Shown: in pieces, positions 26,174 to 33,584 of the stretch | Layout of the letters: every line of letters starts with the position of its first letter | How positions within the stretch are numbered: the first letter of the stretch is position 1 | Assembly: GCF_014333525.1 (NCBI RefSeq) | Contig: NZ_JACSCX010000001.1 | Span: 248,001-312,000 of the forward strand | Reading direction: 5' to 3' | DNA length: 64,000 nucleotides | From: Hymenobacter puniceus | GTDB taxonomy: Bacteria; Bacteroidota; Bacteroidia; Cytophagales; Hymenobacteraceae | Position numbers and translations under genes: made by a program | The notes under the pieces: generated by a model | Told to the model about the DNA's origin: nothing | Database searches by the model: none | The model's input: the letters and a program-made list of their open reading frames with translations, nothing else

Positions 26174-27520
26174 TTAAATCCCGATTTTCTTGAGAATTGG
26201 GTTGATGATGAGCACAAAGGCCATGAGCGTGAGCAACAGCATCATGCCCACCTTTTGCGAATTCTCCATGAACTTGTCGGAGGGCTTGCGGCCGGCTACC
26301 ATTTCGTAGAGCAGGAACACCACGTGGCCGCCGTCGAGGGCCGGGATGGGCAGCAGGTTCATGAAGGCCAGCACCATAGACAGCATACCGGTCATGGTCC
26401 AGAACCACACCCAGTCCCAGGTGGGGCCGTACTGCTGGGCAATTTCCCAAGGACCACCCACCGACTTGCGGAAGGAAGCTTCGCCCTTGAAGATCTTGCC
26501 GAACGCCGTAATCTGGTTGGTGATGACGCCAAAGGCCTTTTTGGTACCCACCGGCACCGACTCGCCGAACGAATACGTGCGCACCGATTCCTTGAGCAGC
26601 GACTTGGGGAAGAAGCCCAGGTGGCCTTCCTCGTCTACGGTGATGTCCAGCGTTTTCAGGACGCCGGCGCGCTCCACAGTCAGCTTCACGGGCTTGCCGG
26701 CACGGGCCAGCAAATCCTGCTGAAACTCCGGAAAAAACTCCACCTTTTTGTTGTCGAGCTGCACAATCCGGTCGTTGGGGAGCAGGCCGCCTTTGGCGGC
26801 AGGGCTACCGGAATTCACCCGGTCCACGGCAAACGGGTTGCGCGGCATCACAAACCGCTCCGGCCCCTGCTCGGAGAGGCGGTCCAGGAAGTTGGCCGGA
26901 ATGGGCACATCAATCAGCTGGCCCTGGCGCTCCACGGTATAAAACGAGTTGGAGCCCATCATCACGTCGGGGCTGTACACGTCGTTGAACTCCGTGAACG
27001 GGCGGCCGTTGATTTTCACGATTTTGTCGCCGGAGCGGAAGCCCATTTCCTCGCCGAGCTTGCTGGGCAGAATACCGTAGCGCACCTCCGAAGCCGGCAG
27101 ATACCGGTCGCCCTGGCTGTAGGTGAGCAGCGAGAAGATGATGATGCCCGTAATGACGTTCATGATGATGCCACCGAGCATCACAATCAGGCGCTGCCAG
27201 GCTGGCTTGGCCCGGAACTCGTTGGGCTGGGGCTCGGCAGCAAGGCTGTCGGCGTCCTGGGTTTCGTCGATCATACCGTGGATGGCCACGTAGCCGCCCA
27301 GCGGAAACCAACCGATACCGTACTCCGTTTCGCCGATTTTTTTCTTCAGCAGCGCGAAGTTGAGCACGTTCGGCAGCGGAAACAGGAAGTCGAAGAAAAT
27401 GTAAAACTTATCGACCCGAATTTTAAAGTATTTGGCGGTTGCGAAGTGTCCGAACTCGTGCAAGCCAACCAGAATGGAAAGGCCCAGCAGCATTTGCCCG
27501 GCCATGATGAGAATTTCCAA
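26174..27520 (-). CDS. rseP: RseP-type site-2 intramembrane zinc metalloprotease (M50)
   Basis: This 448-residue inner membrane protease performs regulated intramembrane proteolysis, classically cutting anti-sigma factors after site-1 cleavage. Zinc ligands are in HEFGH (residues 21-25) in the first membrane helix and in NLLPIPALDGGH near residue 390. Two PDZ-like regions (about 150-215, 230-300) lie between the second and third membrane helices. It follows dxr on the same strand with a 134-base gap, an order that is common in Bacteroidota. No sigma/anti-sigma pair is encoded nearby, so its substrate is not evident. Confidence 0.95.
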   Translation of the reverse strand: MEILIMAGQMLLGLSILVGLHEFGHFATAKYFKIRVDKFYIFFDFLFPLPNVLNFALLKKKIGETEYGIGWFPLGGYVAIHGMIDETQDADSLAAEPQPNEFRAKPAWQRLIVMLGGIIMNVITGIIIFSLLTYSQGDRYLPASEVRYGILPSKLGEEMGFRSGDKIVKINGRPFTEFNDVYSPDVMMGSNSFYTVERQGQLIDVPIPANFLDRLSEQGPERFVMPRNPFAVDRVNSGSPAAKGGLLPNDRIVQLDNKKVEFFPEFQQDLLARAGKPVKLTVERAGVLKTLDITVDEEGHLGFFPKSLLKESVRTYSFGESVPVGTKKAFGVITNQITAFGKIFKGEASFRKSVGGPWEIAQQYGPTWDWVWFWTMTGMLSMVLAFMNLLPIPALDGGHVVFLLYEMVAGRKPSDKFMENSQKVGMMLLLTLMAFVLIINPILKKIGI

Positions 27521-27654
27521 CGGTACAGAACAGTTTAAGTAGTAGAAGCGAGAACATTCCCGCCTGCCATTGCTGCCACAGCAACGGCTGAATCAATGAG
27601 AAAAGTGTTGGTTATGAAGTGCCGCCGGCTAAATGGCGGGCTCAGCATACTGCC

Positions 27655-28827
27655 CTACTTTCGTACCAAATACTCCTGGGCAACCCGGCGTGCCTCCTTG
27701 TCAGTAAGCACATAGTCGTCCAGCGACGGATTGGCAAGGTACGAAACCCGGCCTAGGCACTCGGCCACTACATCCGACATTTCCAGAAAACCGACTTCAT
27801 CGCGCAGAAATGCGGCTACCGCTACCTCATTGGCGGCGTTGAGCACGCAGGGCGCATTGCCGCCGCGCTCCATGGCCTCGAAAGCCAGGGCCAGGTTGCG
27901 GAAGGCAGTGGTGTCAGCCTGCTCAAAGGTGAGCTGCGGGTAATCCAGGAAATTGAAGCGTGGAAACGTATTGGCCAGCCGCTGCGGGTAGCCCAGCGCG
28001 TACTGAATGGGCAGCTTCATATCGGGCAGCCCCAATTGGGCCTTCAGGGAGCCATCCTCGAACTGCACCAGCGAATGGACGATACTTTGCGGGTGCACCA
28101 CCACCTCAATCTGGTCGTTGCGCAGCCCGAACAGCCATTTGGCCTCCATCACCTCTAGGCCTTTGTTCATAAGCGAAGCCGAATCGATGGTGATTTTGGC
28201 GCCCATGTCCCAGTTGGGGTGCTTGAGGGCCTGCGCCTTCGTAACCTGAGCCAGCTGCTCGCGGCTGCGGCCCCGGAACGGCCCGCCCGAAGCCGTAAGG
28301 ATGATTTTCTCGATGGGGTTCTGCTCCTCTCCCACCAGACACTGGAAAATGGCCGAATGCTCGGAATCGACGGGCAGCAGGCGCACGCCGTGCTCCTGCA
28401 CCAGCCCGGTGATGAGCTGGCCGGCCACTACCAGCGTTTCCTTGTTGGCCAGCGCAATGTCTTTGCCAGCTTGGATGGCGGCCACCGTGGGCAGCAATCC
28501 GGCGTAGCCGACCATGGCCGTCAGCACCACATCAGTATCGGGGTGGGCAGCTATTCCGGTAAGGGCGGAGGCTCCGGCCAGCACCTCGGTTTCGGGCTGC
28601 GCCGCCAACGCGGCGCGCACCTGCTGGTACTTGCTTTCGTCGCCGATGACCACGGCGGCGGGCCGAAACTCGCGGGCCTGCTGCACCAGTAGCTCGGCGT
28701 TGGACTGCGCCGACAGGGCCGCGACAGTAAACCGGCCGGGTTGGGCACGCACCACGTCGAGGGCCTGGGTGCCAATGGAGCCGGTGGAGCCCAGCAGGCT
28801 GACGCGTTTGGGGAATTCAGAGGGCAT
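27655..28827 (-). CDS. dxr: 1-deoxy-D-xylulose-5-phosphate reductoisomerase
   Basis: Dxr converts 1-deoxyxylulose-5-phosphate to methylerythritol-4-phosphate with NADPH, the committed step of the non-mevalonate isoprenoid pathway. The 390-residue protein has the nucleotide-binding GSTGSIGTQ (about 13-21), the metal and substrate site motifs DSEHSAIFQ and TASGGPF, and the KITIDSASLMNKGLEVMEA string. Length and motifs are those of the family. rseP lies downstream and is probably co-transcribed. A -7-like TACCTTTG is found 26 bases upstream on the minus strand. Confidence 0.97.
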   Translation of the reverse strand: MPSEFPKRVSLLGSTGSIGTQALDVVRAQPGRFTVAALSAQSNAELLVQQAREFRPAAVVIGDESKYQQVRAALAAQPETEVLAGASALTGIAAHPDTDVVLTAMVGYAGLLPTVAAIQAGKDIALANKETLVVAGQLITGLVQEHGVRLLPVDSEHSAIFQCLVGEEQNPIEKIILTASGGPFRGRSREQLAQVTKAQALKHPNWDMGAKITIDSASLMNKGLEVMEAKWLFGLRNDQIEVVVHPQSIVHSLVQFEDGSLKAQLGLPDMKLPIQYALGYPQRLANTFPRFNFLDYPQLTFEQADTTAFRNLALAFEAMERGGNAPCVLNAANEVAVAAFLRDEVGFLEMSDVVAECLGRVSYLANPSLDDYVLTDKEARRVAQEYLVRK

Positions 28828-28852
28828 AGGAGAATCGAGATACTAGGGTAAG

Positions 28853-28860
28853 CAAAGGTA
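28853..28860 (-). promoter_or_regulatory. Putative -7 element for dxr
   Basis: Minus-strand TACCTTTG, a full match to TAnnTTTG, 26 bases before the dxr start codon. No -33 TTG at the expected distance. Confidence 0.45.
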
Positions 28861-28918
28861 GTGCAAGGCTGCACAGTTAGCGGCAGCCCGTGCAGGCGGC
28901 GGGCTACGCTTTTACCAG

Positions 28919-29018
28919 ACCGTCATGCTGAGCTTGCCGAAGCATCTCTACCGCTGCGTTGTTGAAATTATACAACAGTGAGGCAGTAGAGATGCTTCGG
29001 CAAGCTCAGCATGACGGT
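28919..29018. repeat. GTCATGC-type palindromic intergenic element (33-base arms)
   Basis: Perfect 33-base arms (28919-28951 and 28986-29018, ACCGTCATGCTGAGCTTGCC.. and complement) surround a smaller TTGTT/ACAAC hairpin. It sits between two divergent genes, so it does not act as their terminator here. This is the longest member of the family in the window. Confidence 0.9.
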
Positions 29019-29113
29019 ACAGTGCTTCCAGATGACGCCTAACAAACCACAACCCTGGCCTGCCGCCTTGAAAACCGCGTACTTTGGCTTTTCAGCCCTT
29101 TGTTACTTCTATC

Positions 29114-29593
29114 GTGACTGATCCTGCCGCCGCTTCCGCCGCCTTCGATAAAGCCCGTACGGGTCTGTGGGTTAGCCTGCAAAAGCACCTGAGCACCGTG
29201 TACGCCGCCGAAAAGGACTTTCGGGCCGCCACGGCTTTTGCCCACGAATTCCCATTTTCGGCCGCCGCTCTGGAGCCGCAGCAGCTCCTCGACTACCAGC
29301 ACCAGCGCGCCGTTCTGCGCGACCTGTTCGTGGATGAAACCAACCAGCTCGACAGCTTGGCAAAGGCTGTACGCCAGAAAAGTTACCCGGAAGACGACAA
29401 AAAACTGCTGTATCTAATGATCCTGGGCTATATGGACATGGCCGCCACCATCTTCACCCTGCTCGACACGCACCGCCCCAGCCGCATGGACAAGGACGAG
29501 GAACTGGAAGAAACCGCCACCAAGTTCGAGCGGGTCCGCAACTTTGTGCGCCTCAACATCCGAGGCCTAGGCGGCTTGCTGCCGCGGCTGTAG
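29114..29593 (+). CDS. Hypothetical helical protein
   Basis: A GTG start at 29114 gives 159 residues (MTDPAAASAAFDKARTGLW..); a TTG 10 codons upstream is the alternative. The product is predicted soluble and mostly alpha-helical, with no signal peptide, membrane segment or motif that I recognise. Charged helices such as DKDEELEETATKFERV alternate with LLYLMILGYMDMAATIFTLL, which could pack as a helical bundle. Codon use matches the GC-rich neighbours, which supports a real gene. It is convergent with the Gre-like gene across a palindromic terminator. Function unknown. Confidence 0.6.
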   Translation: MTDPAAASAAFDKARTGLWVSLQKHLSTVYAAEKDFRAATAFAHEFPFSAAALEPQQLLDYQHQRAVLRDLFVDETNQLDSLAKAVRQKSYPEDDKKLLYLMILGYMDMAATIFTLLDTHRPSRMDKDEELEETATKFERVRNFVRLNIRGLGGLLPRL

Positions 29594-29611
29594 GCGGATC
29601 AGCACCTCCTA

Positions 29612-29662
29612 CAGAAACAGACCGTCATGCAAAGCGGAGCGAAGTATGACGGTCTGTTTCTG
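29612..29662. terminator. GTCATGC-type palindrome acting as bidirectional terminator
   Basis: CAGAAACAGACCGTCATGC (29612-29630) is mirrored at 29644-29662 with one mismatch and a 13-base loop. It lies between two convergent genes, 18 bases after one stop codon and 7 bases from the other, and shares its core with the elements at 28919, 43739 and 54322. Confidence 0.8.
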
Positions 29663-29668
29663 CTTGAT

Positions 29669-30115
29669 CTACTCTACCGCTTCCACCTTCACATGCTTGC
29701 CGTTGAACACGGCTGACTCCCTGGCCCGCTTGCCGGCCAGTGCCGCCGCCACCGGCGCGGCAGCCGATACGGCAAAGTAGTCCTGTCCCTCAACCGTGAG
29801 CTTGCCGGCGCTGATGCCGAGGTAGAATACGCCCATGCTGGTGTGCACCAGCGCCCCAGGCCGCACGGTGTCGCAGGGCAATTCGGGGTGGATGCGCTGC
29901 AGCTCGCCTTGGAGCTGCTGGGCCTGCCGCAGCTGCACGGTGTTCCGGTCTCGCTCGTTCTGGGCCATAGCGCGGCCGGTTTCATATTTGTCGCCGGCGC
30001 TGCTCTTGGTTTCGGAGTTGGCCGACTCCTGCGCCGCTTGGATAGCGGCCTGGCAGGCATCAATGCGCTCCTGCACGTAGGCCAGGCAGAGGGCGTGGAG
30101 TTGAGGTTTGATCAT
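29669..30115 (-). CDS. GreA/GreB-like protein (divergent transcription-factor fold)
   Basis: The 148-residue protein has an N-terminal coiled-coil-like helical pair (about 1-75, containing SSAGDKYETGRAMAQNER) and a C-terminal beta-rich part (GALVHTSMGVFYLGISAGKL, ALAGKRARESAVFNGKHVKV) that resembles the FKBP-like domain of Gre factors. This layout matches a Bacteroidota family often labelled 'GreA/GreB-like', sometimes wrongly as 3-oxoacyl-ACP synthase. True Gre factors rescue backtracked RNA polymerase. Whether this one does is uncertain, because the acidic tip residues of the coiled coil are not clear. It precedes no obvious operon partner; the SUKH gene ends 22 bases upstream. Confidence 0.55.
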   Translation of the reverse strand: MIKPQLHALCLAYVQERIDACQAAIQAAQESANSETKSSAGDKYETGRAMAQNERDRNTVQLRQAQQLQGELQRIHPELPCDTVRPGALVHTSMGVFYLGISAGKLTVEGQDYFAVSAAAPVAAALAGKRARESAVFNGKHVKVEAVE

Positions 30116-30137
30116 AGTATCTATTCGAAATCCGCTA

Positions 30138-30752
30138 TCAGTCCTGTTTCAACCCTTTGTAATTTTTAAAGGTAGCTGCCATCAACTCAGCAAACGTGCG
30201 GTACCGGTTAGCGCCAGGCATCCAGTTGGCAAAATGCCAAGCCTCCCATTCGCCGTCGTGCTGCACGGCCGGATTCAAAGCCAAAAACCCGGCGTCGCCC
30301 CAGTCTGAAATCATGAGCAGCCCCCGAAAATATTCTCTTCGTACCTGTCCGTCTATTTGACTGTCGTCATAGCGGAAGTAATCTTCGTCGGGTATACTTG
30401 GGATTAATTCAACGCCTCGCTCCCATAGAGTCACCAGATCAGCATCGGTGTTCACCAACCAATCTACCTCCTGAGTAGGCCGTAGTCGCCAGATGAAATA
30501 ATCCAAAGGCCCGAACCCATTGGATGCCTGCAAGAACAGCCGGTAAGATGGTGGCAAACTGACTTGCAACCGTTGCTCCAACTCTCGCAACTCTGCTTCT
30601 GAAGCACCTATGGCTCCCAGCCAGCCGGCCTGTCGTTGCGCAGGCGTCACCATCTCGGCCAAGTTGCCATCGATAAAATCTGGGTCGGAAAGGATTTCCT
30701 GGCTGATTTGCTTGAGCAGTTCCAGCCACTCAGCAGGTATCGTTAGATCCAT
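30138..30752 (-). CDS. SMI1/KNR4 (SUKH) domain protein
   Basis: A 204-residue soluble protein containing a SUKH-type domain: the conserved string WLGAIGASEAELRELEQRLQ followed by SLPPSYRLFLQASNGFG (about 45-82), which is the family's N-terminal signature, and a C-terminal beta-rich half with LLMISDWGDAGFLALNP. SUKH proteins are often immunity partners of polymorphic toxins, but stand-alone copies are also common. No toxin is encoded next to it. The methionine at 30752 leaves a 19-base gap to the GH3 gene upstream; an upstream TTG would overlap it. Confidence 0.8.
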   Translation of the reverse strand: MDLTIPAEWLELLKQISQEILSDPDFIDGNLAEMVTPAQRQAGWLGAIGASEAELRELEQRLQVSLPPSYRLFLQASNGFGPLDYFIWRLRPTQEVDWLVNTDADLVTLWERGVELIPSIPDEDYFRYDDSQIDGQVRREYFRGLLMISDWGDAGFLALNPAVQHDGEWEAWHFANWMPGANRYRTFAELMAATFKNYKGLKQD

Positions 30753-30771
30753 GTTTTTATTGCCAAATGAA

Positions 30772-32268
30772 TTACCCAACGCCCAACAACCCGTCCGCCA
30801 GCGTCCGGTCGTTGCTCAGACGCGGCACTTTGTTCTGGCCGCCGAGCTTGCCCTGGCTTTTCATATAGCGCTGGAACGCGCCGGCCGGCAGCGGCGTGAG
30901 CAGCAGCGGGGCCAGAATGTGGCCGGCCAGCAGGTCGTCATAGTAGGTGTTGCGCTGGCGCAGGCCCGCGTCGAGGTCGGCGGCAAAGGCGGCAGGATCG
31001 TGGGGCGGGCGGGCGAATTCGATGAGCCACTCGTGGCGGGAAGGGACGGCGGGGTCGTCGCTGACGCGGGGCGCGACGGTGAATTCCACCACGTCCGCTT
31101 CGGGGTGCTGGCGCATGGCTTCGCGCAGGGTCTGCTCCACTTCTTCGCCGATGACATGCTCGCCAAAAGCCGACAAGAAGTGCTTGATACGGCCCGACAC
31201 CACCACCCGAAACGGGTACTTGCTCACAAAGCGCACTGTATCGCCAATAGAGTAGCCCCAAAGGCCGGCATTGCTGGTCAGCACCAGCGCATACTGGCGG
31301 TCCAGCTCCACTTCGGCCAGCGTGAGGCGCGGCGGATTGGGCTCGAAAAACCGCTCGGCCGGGACGAATTCGTAGAAGATGCCCGCGTCCAGCAGCAATA
31401 GCAGGCCCGGATTGCCGGGCTCGTCCTGAAAAGCCAGGAAGCCCTCGGAAGCCGGAAACAACTCCACACTGTCCACGGGCCGGCCAATCGTATCGAACAG
31501 CTTTTTGCGGTAGGGCTCGAAGTTGACGCCGCCGTACACGAACAGGTCAAACCCTGGGAATACCTCCCCCACCGGCCGGCCGGTGCGCGCCACGATTCTA
31601 TCAAAGTACATCTGCACCCAGGGCGGAATTCCTGAAATCAGGGCCATGGGTGCGTGCAGCGTTTCGTCCACAATCCGGTCGAGCTTGGTTTCCCAGTCCT
31701 CGATGATGTTGGTGGCGTAGCTGGGCAGTTGGTTGCGGCGCAGGTAGGCCGGCACATGGTGGTTCACGATGCCCGACAGCCGGCCGGTATGAATGCCACC
31801 CACTATTTCCAGTTCCGGCGAGCCCGACAGAAACATCAGCTTACCATCCAGAAACCGGCTTTTGCCGGTGCGGTGCACGTAGTGCAACAGAGCATCCCGG
31901 GCCCCATTGATGTGGTTGGGGATACTATCTTTGGTAAGCGGAATGTACTTGGCGCCGGACGTGGTGCCCGAGGTTTTGGCCAGGTAAAGCGGCTTGCCAG
32001 GCCAAAGTACGTCGGCCTCGCCCGCCTTCACCCGCTCGAAATACGGCTTCAGCGCCTCGTAGTCGCGCACGGGCACGCGGGCGGCCAGGTCCTGGGCGGT
32101 GCGGGCGCCGGCCAGGTTATGGTCATGGCCGAAGGAAGTGCGCGTACCCTGCACCAGCAGTTCGCGCAGCACCTGCTGCTGCGTACCGATGGGGTCCTGC
32201 TGCCACTGGGCGTACTGGCGGGCAATGTAGGCGGCCAGCGGCCGGCTCAGAGTGGATTTCAGGCCCAT
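30772..32268 (-). CDS. GH3-family adenylate-forming enzyme
   Basis: The 498-residue protein belongs to the GH3 family, acyl-adenylate-forming enzymes of the ANL superfamily that in plants conjugate amino acids to jasmonate or auxin. Visible ATP-binding motifs are TSGTTSGAKYIPLT (about 98-111), the central YGGVNFEPY and GYSIGDTVRFV, followed by the C-terminal hinge GRIKHFLSAFGEHV. Bacterial members are widespread in Bacteroidota and their substrates are unknown. It starts a minus-strand run with the SUKH gene, 19 bases downstream. A -7-like TACCTTTG lies 61 bases upstream. Confidence 0.9.
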   Translation of the reverse strand: MGLKSTLSRPLAAYIARQYAQWQQDPIGTQQQVLRELLVQGTRTSFGHDHNLAGARTAQDLAARVPVRDYEALKPYFERVKAGEADVLWPGKPLYLAKTSGTTSGAKYIPLTKDSIPNHINGARDALLHYVHRTGKSRFLDGKLMFLSGSPELEIVGGIHTGRLSGIVNHHVPAYLRRNQLPSYATNIIEDWETKLDRIVDETLHAPMALISGIPPWVQMYFDRIVARTGRPVGEVFPGFDLFVYGGVNFEPYRKKLFDTIGRPVDSVELFPASEGFLAFQDEPGNPGLLLLLDAGIFYEFVPAERFFEPNPPRLTLAEVELDRQYALVLTSNAGLWGYSIGDTVRFVSKYPFRVVVSGRIKHFLSAFGEHVIGEEVEQTLREAMRQHPEADVVEFTVAPRVSDDPAVPSRHEWLIEFARPPHDPAAFAADLDAGLRQRNTYYDDLLAGHILAPLLLTPLPAGAFQRYMKSQGKLGGQNKVPRLSNDRTLADGLLGVG

Positions 32269-32328
32269 AAACAGTGAGGAAAGAAGGTTAGTGGCGAAAA
32301 AAGTCGGTTAACCCACACCAGAATCATT

Positions 32329-32336
32329 CAAAGGTA
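32329..32336 (-). promoter_or_regulatory. Putative -7 element for the GH3 gene
   Basis: Minus-strand TACCTTTG, a full TAnnTTTG match, 61 bases before the GH3 start codon. No -33 element recognised. Confidence 0.4.
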
Positions 32337-32437
32337 CACTTCCAACTACTTTTCCTAAGCGGGCAAAATCCATCTTTTTCGGCCGTTTTAGCGTACCAGC
32401 TTCACCAACTCAACTATTCACAATCTACCCAACTCCC

Positions 32438-32866
32438 ATGATCAACCAACGTGGCACGGCCGTCTGGAACGGCGACATCAAAGGCGGCGGCGAAATTGCC
32501 ACCCAAAGCGGCACCGTGAAAGCGCCCTACTCGGTAGGCGCGCGATTTGAAGGCCAGAAAGGCACCAACCCCGAAGAGCTGATTGGCGCGGCCCACGCCG
32601 GCTGCTACACCATGTTCCTGACCAGCATTCTGACCAAAGACGGCAAAGCCGTTAAGCAGATCAACACCGAGTCGAAGGTAACGCTCGATACCTCGGGCGA
32701 AGTACCGAAGGTGGTGAAAATCAGCCTGACCACCGAAGGCGAAGTAGAAGGCATCTCGCAGGAAGAATTTCAGCAGTACGCCGAGAAAGCCAAGGAAAAC
32801 TGCCCTATTTCAGTGTTGCTGAAAGCGGTTCCGGAAATGGAGTTGGCCTCGGCTAAGCTGAAGTAA
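32438..32866 (+). CDS. osmC: OsmC-type peroxiredoxin
   Basis: OsmC-type enzymes reduce organic hydroperoxides with two reactive cysteines in the cytoplasm. The 142-residue product has Cys56 in AAHAGCYTM and Cys122 in ENCPIS, the correct spacing, and the conserved NPEELIGAAHA helix. The N-terminal TAVWNGDIKGG motif fits OsmC rather than Ohr. The gene stands alone with divergent GH3 upstream. A palindromic repeat overlaps its stop codon, which may help end transcription. Confidence 0.93.
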   Translation: MINQRGTAVWNGDIKGGGEIATQSGTVKAPYSVGARFEGQKGTNPEELIGAAHAGCYTMFLTSILTKDGKAVKQINTESKVTLDTSGEVPKVVKISLTTEGEVEGISQEEFQQYAEKAKENCPISVLLKAVPEMELASAKLK

Positions 32867-32949
32867 GTTGTCATTCTGAACGTAATGAGGAATCTGGGTT
32901 CATCATAAGTAGTTACCCAGATTCCTCGCTGCGCTCGGAATGACAACTT
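32865..32949. repeat. GTCATTC-type nested palindrome
   Basis: Outer arms AAGTTGTCATTC (32865-32876) and GAATGACAACTT (32938-32949) and inner arms GAGGAATCTGGGT (32887-32899) and ACCCAGATTCCTC (32915-32927) are perfect. The element starts at the osmC stop codon and resembles the GTCATTGCGAGG and GCATTCCGAG elements elsewhere in the window. Confidence 0.85.
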
Positions 32950-33024
32950 GTGCAAAACCGGCTGCGCCGCGTGCGTTGCCGGTTTTTCGCTTTCTTTGCT
33001 TTTTGTTGCGACCATCCTTGCTTT

Positions 33025-33513
33025 ATGCCCACTACTTCTACCCGCATCCGGCTTCAGCCCGCCAACACTTCCCGCATCCCGTTCTGGGGGCAATTGTTCA
33101 TCGGCTCACTCTGGATTGCCTACACCGTGGCGCTCATCGTCACCGACCAGGGACTTAACGATCTGCACTTTTTGCACTACGTGTTTCTGGTATTCAGCCT
33201 GGTGTATGTGGGCTACGTGCTGGTGCACAACGCGCCGGTATTTGGCACGCAGAGCTACCTGGAATTCACGCCCGGCTATATTGTGCATAAGGCTGGTTTG
33301 TTTCGGGCCAAGCAGGTAATTGCCGCCGAAAACATCAGCCGGCTGGAACTGGTGCCGCGCCAGGTGCGCGTGCACTCCAAAAACGACGGTACATATGCGC
33401 TGAGCTTGCGCGAAGTGCGCGGCCGCAAACGCCGCCGCCTGCTTATGGAGCAGCTGCGCGCCTTTGCCACACAATACCAAATTCCGTTCGTGGAAGGCCC
33501 AGCTGTTGCGTAA
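33025..33513 (+). CDS. Two-helix membrane protein with PH-like C-terminal domain
   Basis: The 162-residue protein has two adjacent membrane segments (about 20-40 and 50-70, QLFIGSLWIAYTVALIV and FLHYVFLVFSLVYVGYVLV) followed by a beta-rich cytoplasmic part (about 80-150) with LEFTPGYIVHKAGLF, which looks like a bacterial PH-like (YdbT/DUF304-style) domain, and a basic stretch GRKRRRLL. The start at 33025 was chosen because the longer frame runs into the palindromic repeat. No function is assigned. It is convergent with dnaA through a shared terminator. Confidence 0.6.
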   Translation: MPTTSTRIRLQPANTSRIPFWGQLFIGSLWIAYTVALIVTDQGLNDLHFLHYVFLVFSLVYVGYVLVHNAPVFGTQSYLEFTPGYIVHKAGLFRAKQVIAAENISRLELVPRQVRVHSKNDGTYALSLREVRGRKRRRLLMEQLRAFATQYQIPFVEGPAVA

Positions 33514-33530
33514 CCCCAACTAGTTGCTCG

Positions 33531-33570
33531 CATAAAAAAAGGCTTCCTCAGCGGGAAGCCTTTTTTTATG
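33531..33570. terminator. Bidirectional terminator between the membrane-protein gene and dnaA
   Basis: CATAAAAAAAGGCTTCC (33531-33547) pairs perfectly with 33554-33570. The stem with A7/T7 flanks serves both convergent genes. Confidence 0.92.
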
Positions 33571-33584
33571 CAGCCGACTCCAGG

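Noticed and set aside
26255-27538. Plus-strand open frame of 427 codons opposite rseP
   Set aside because: His/Val/Gly-rich shadow translation without a recognisable fold; rseP on the other strand has intact motifs.
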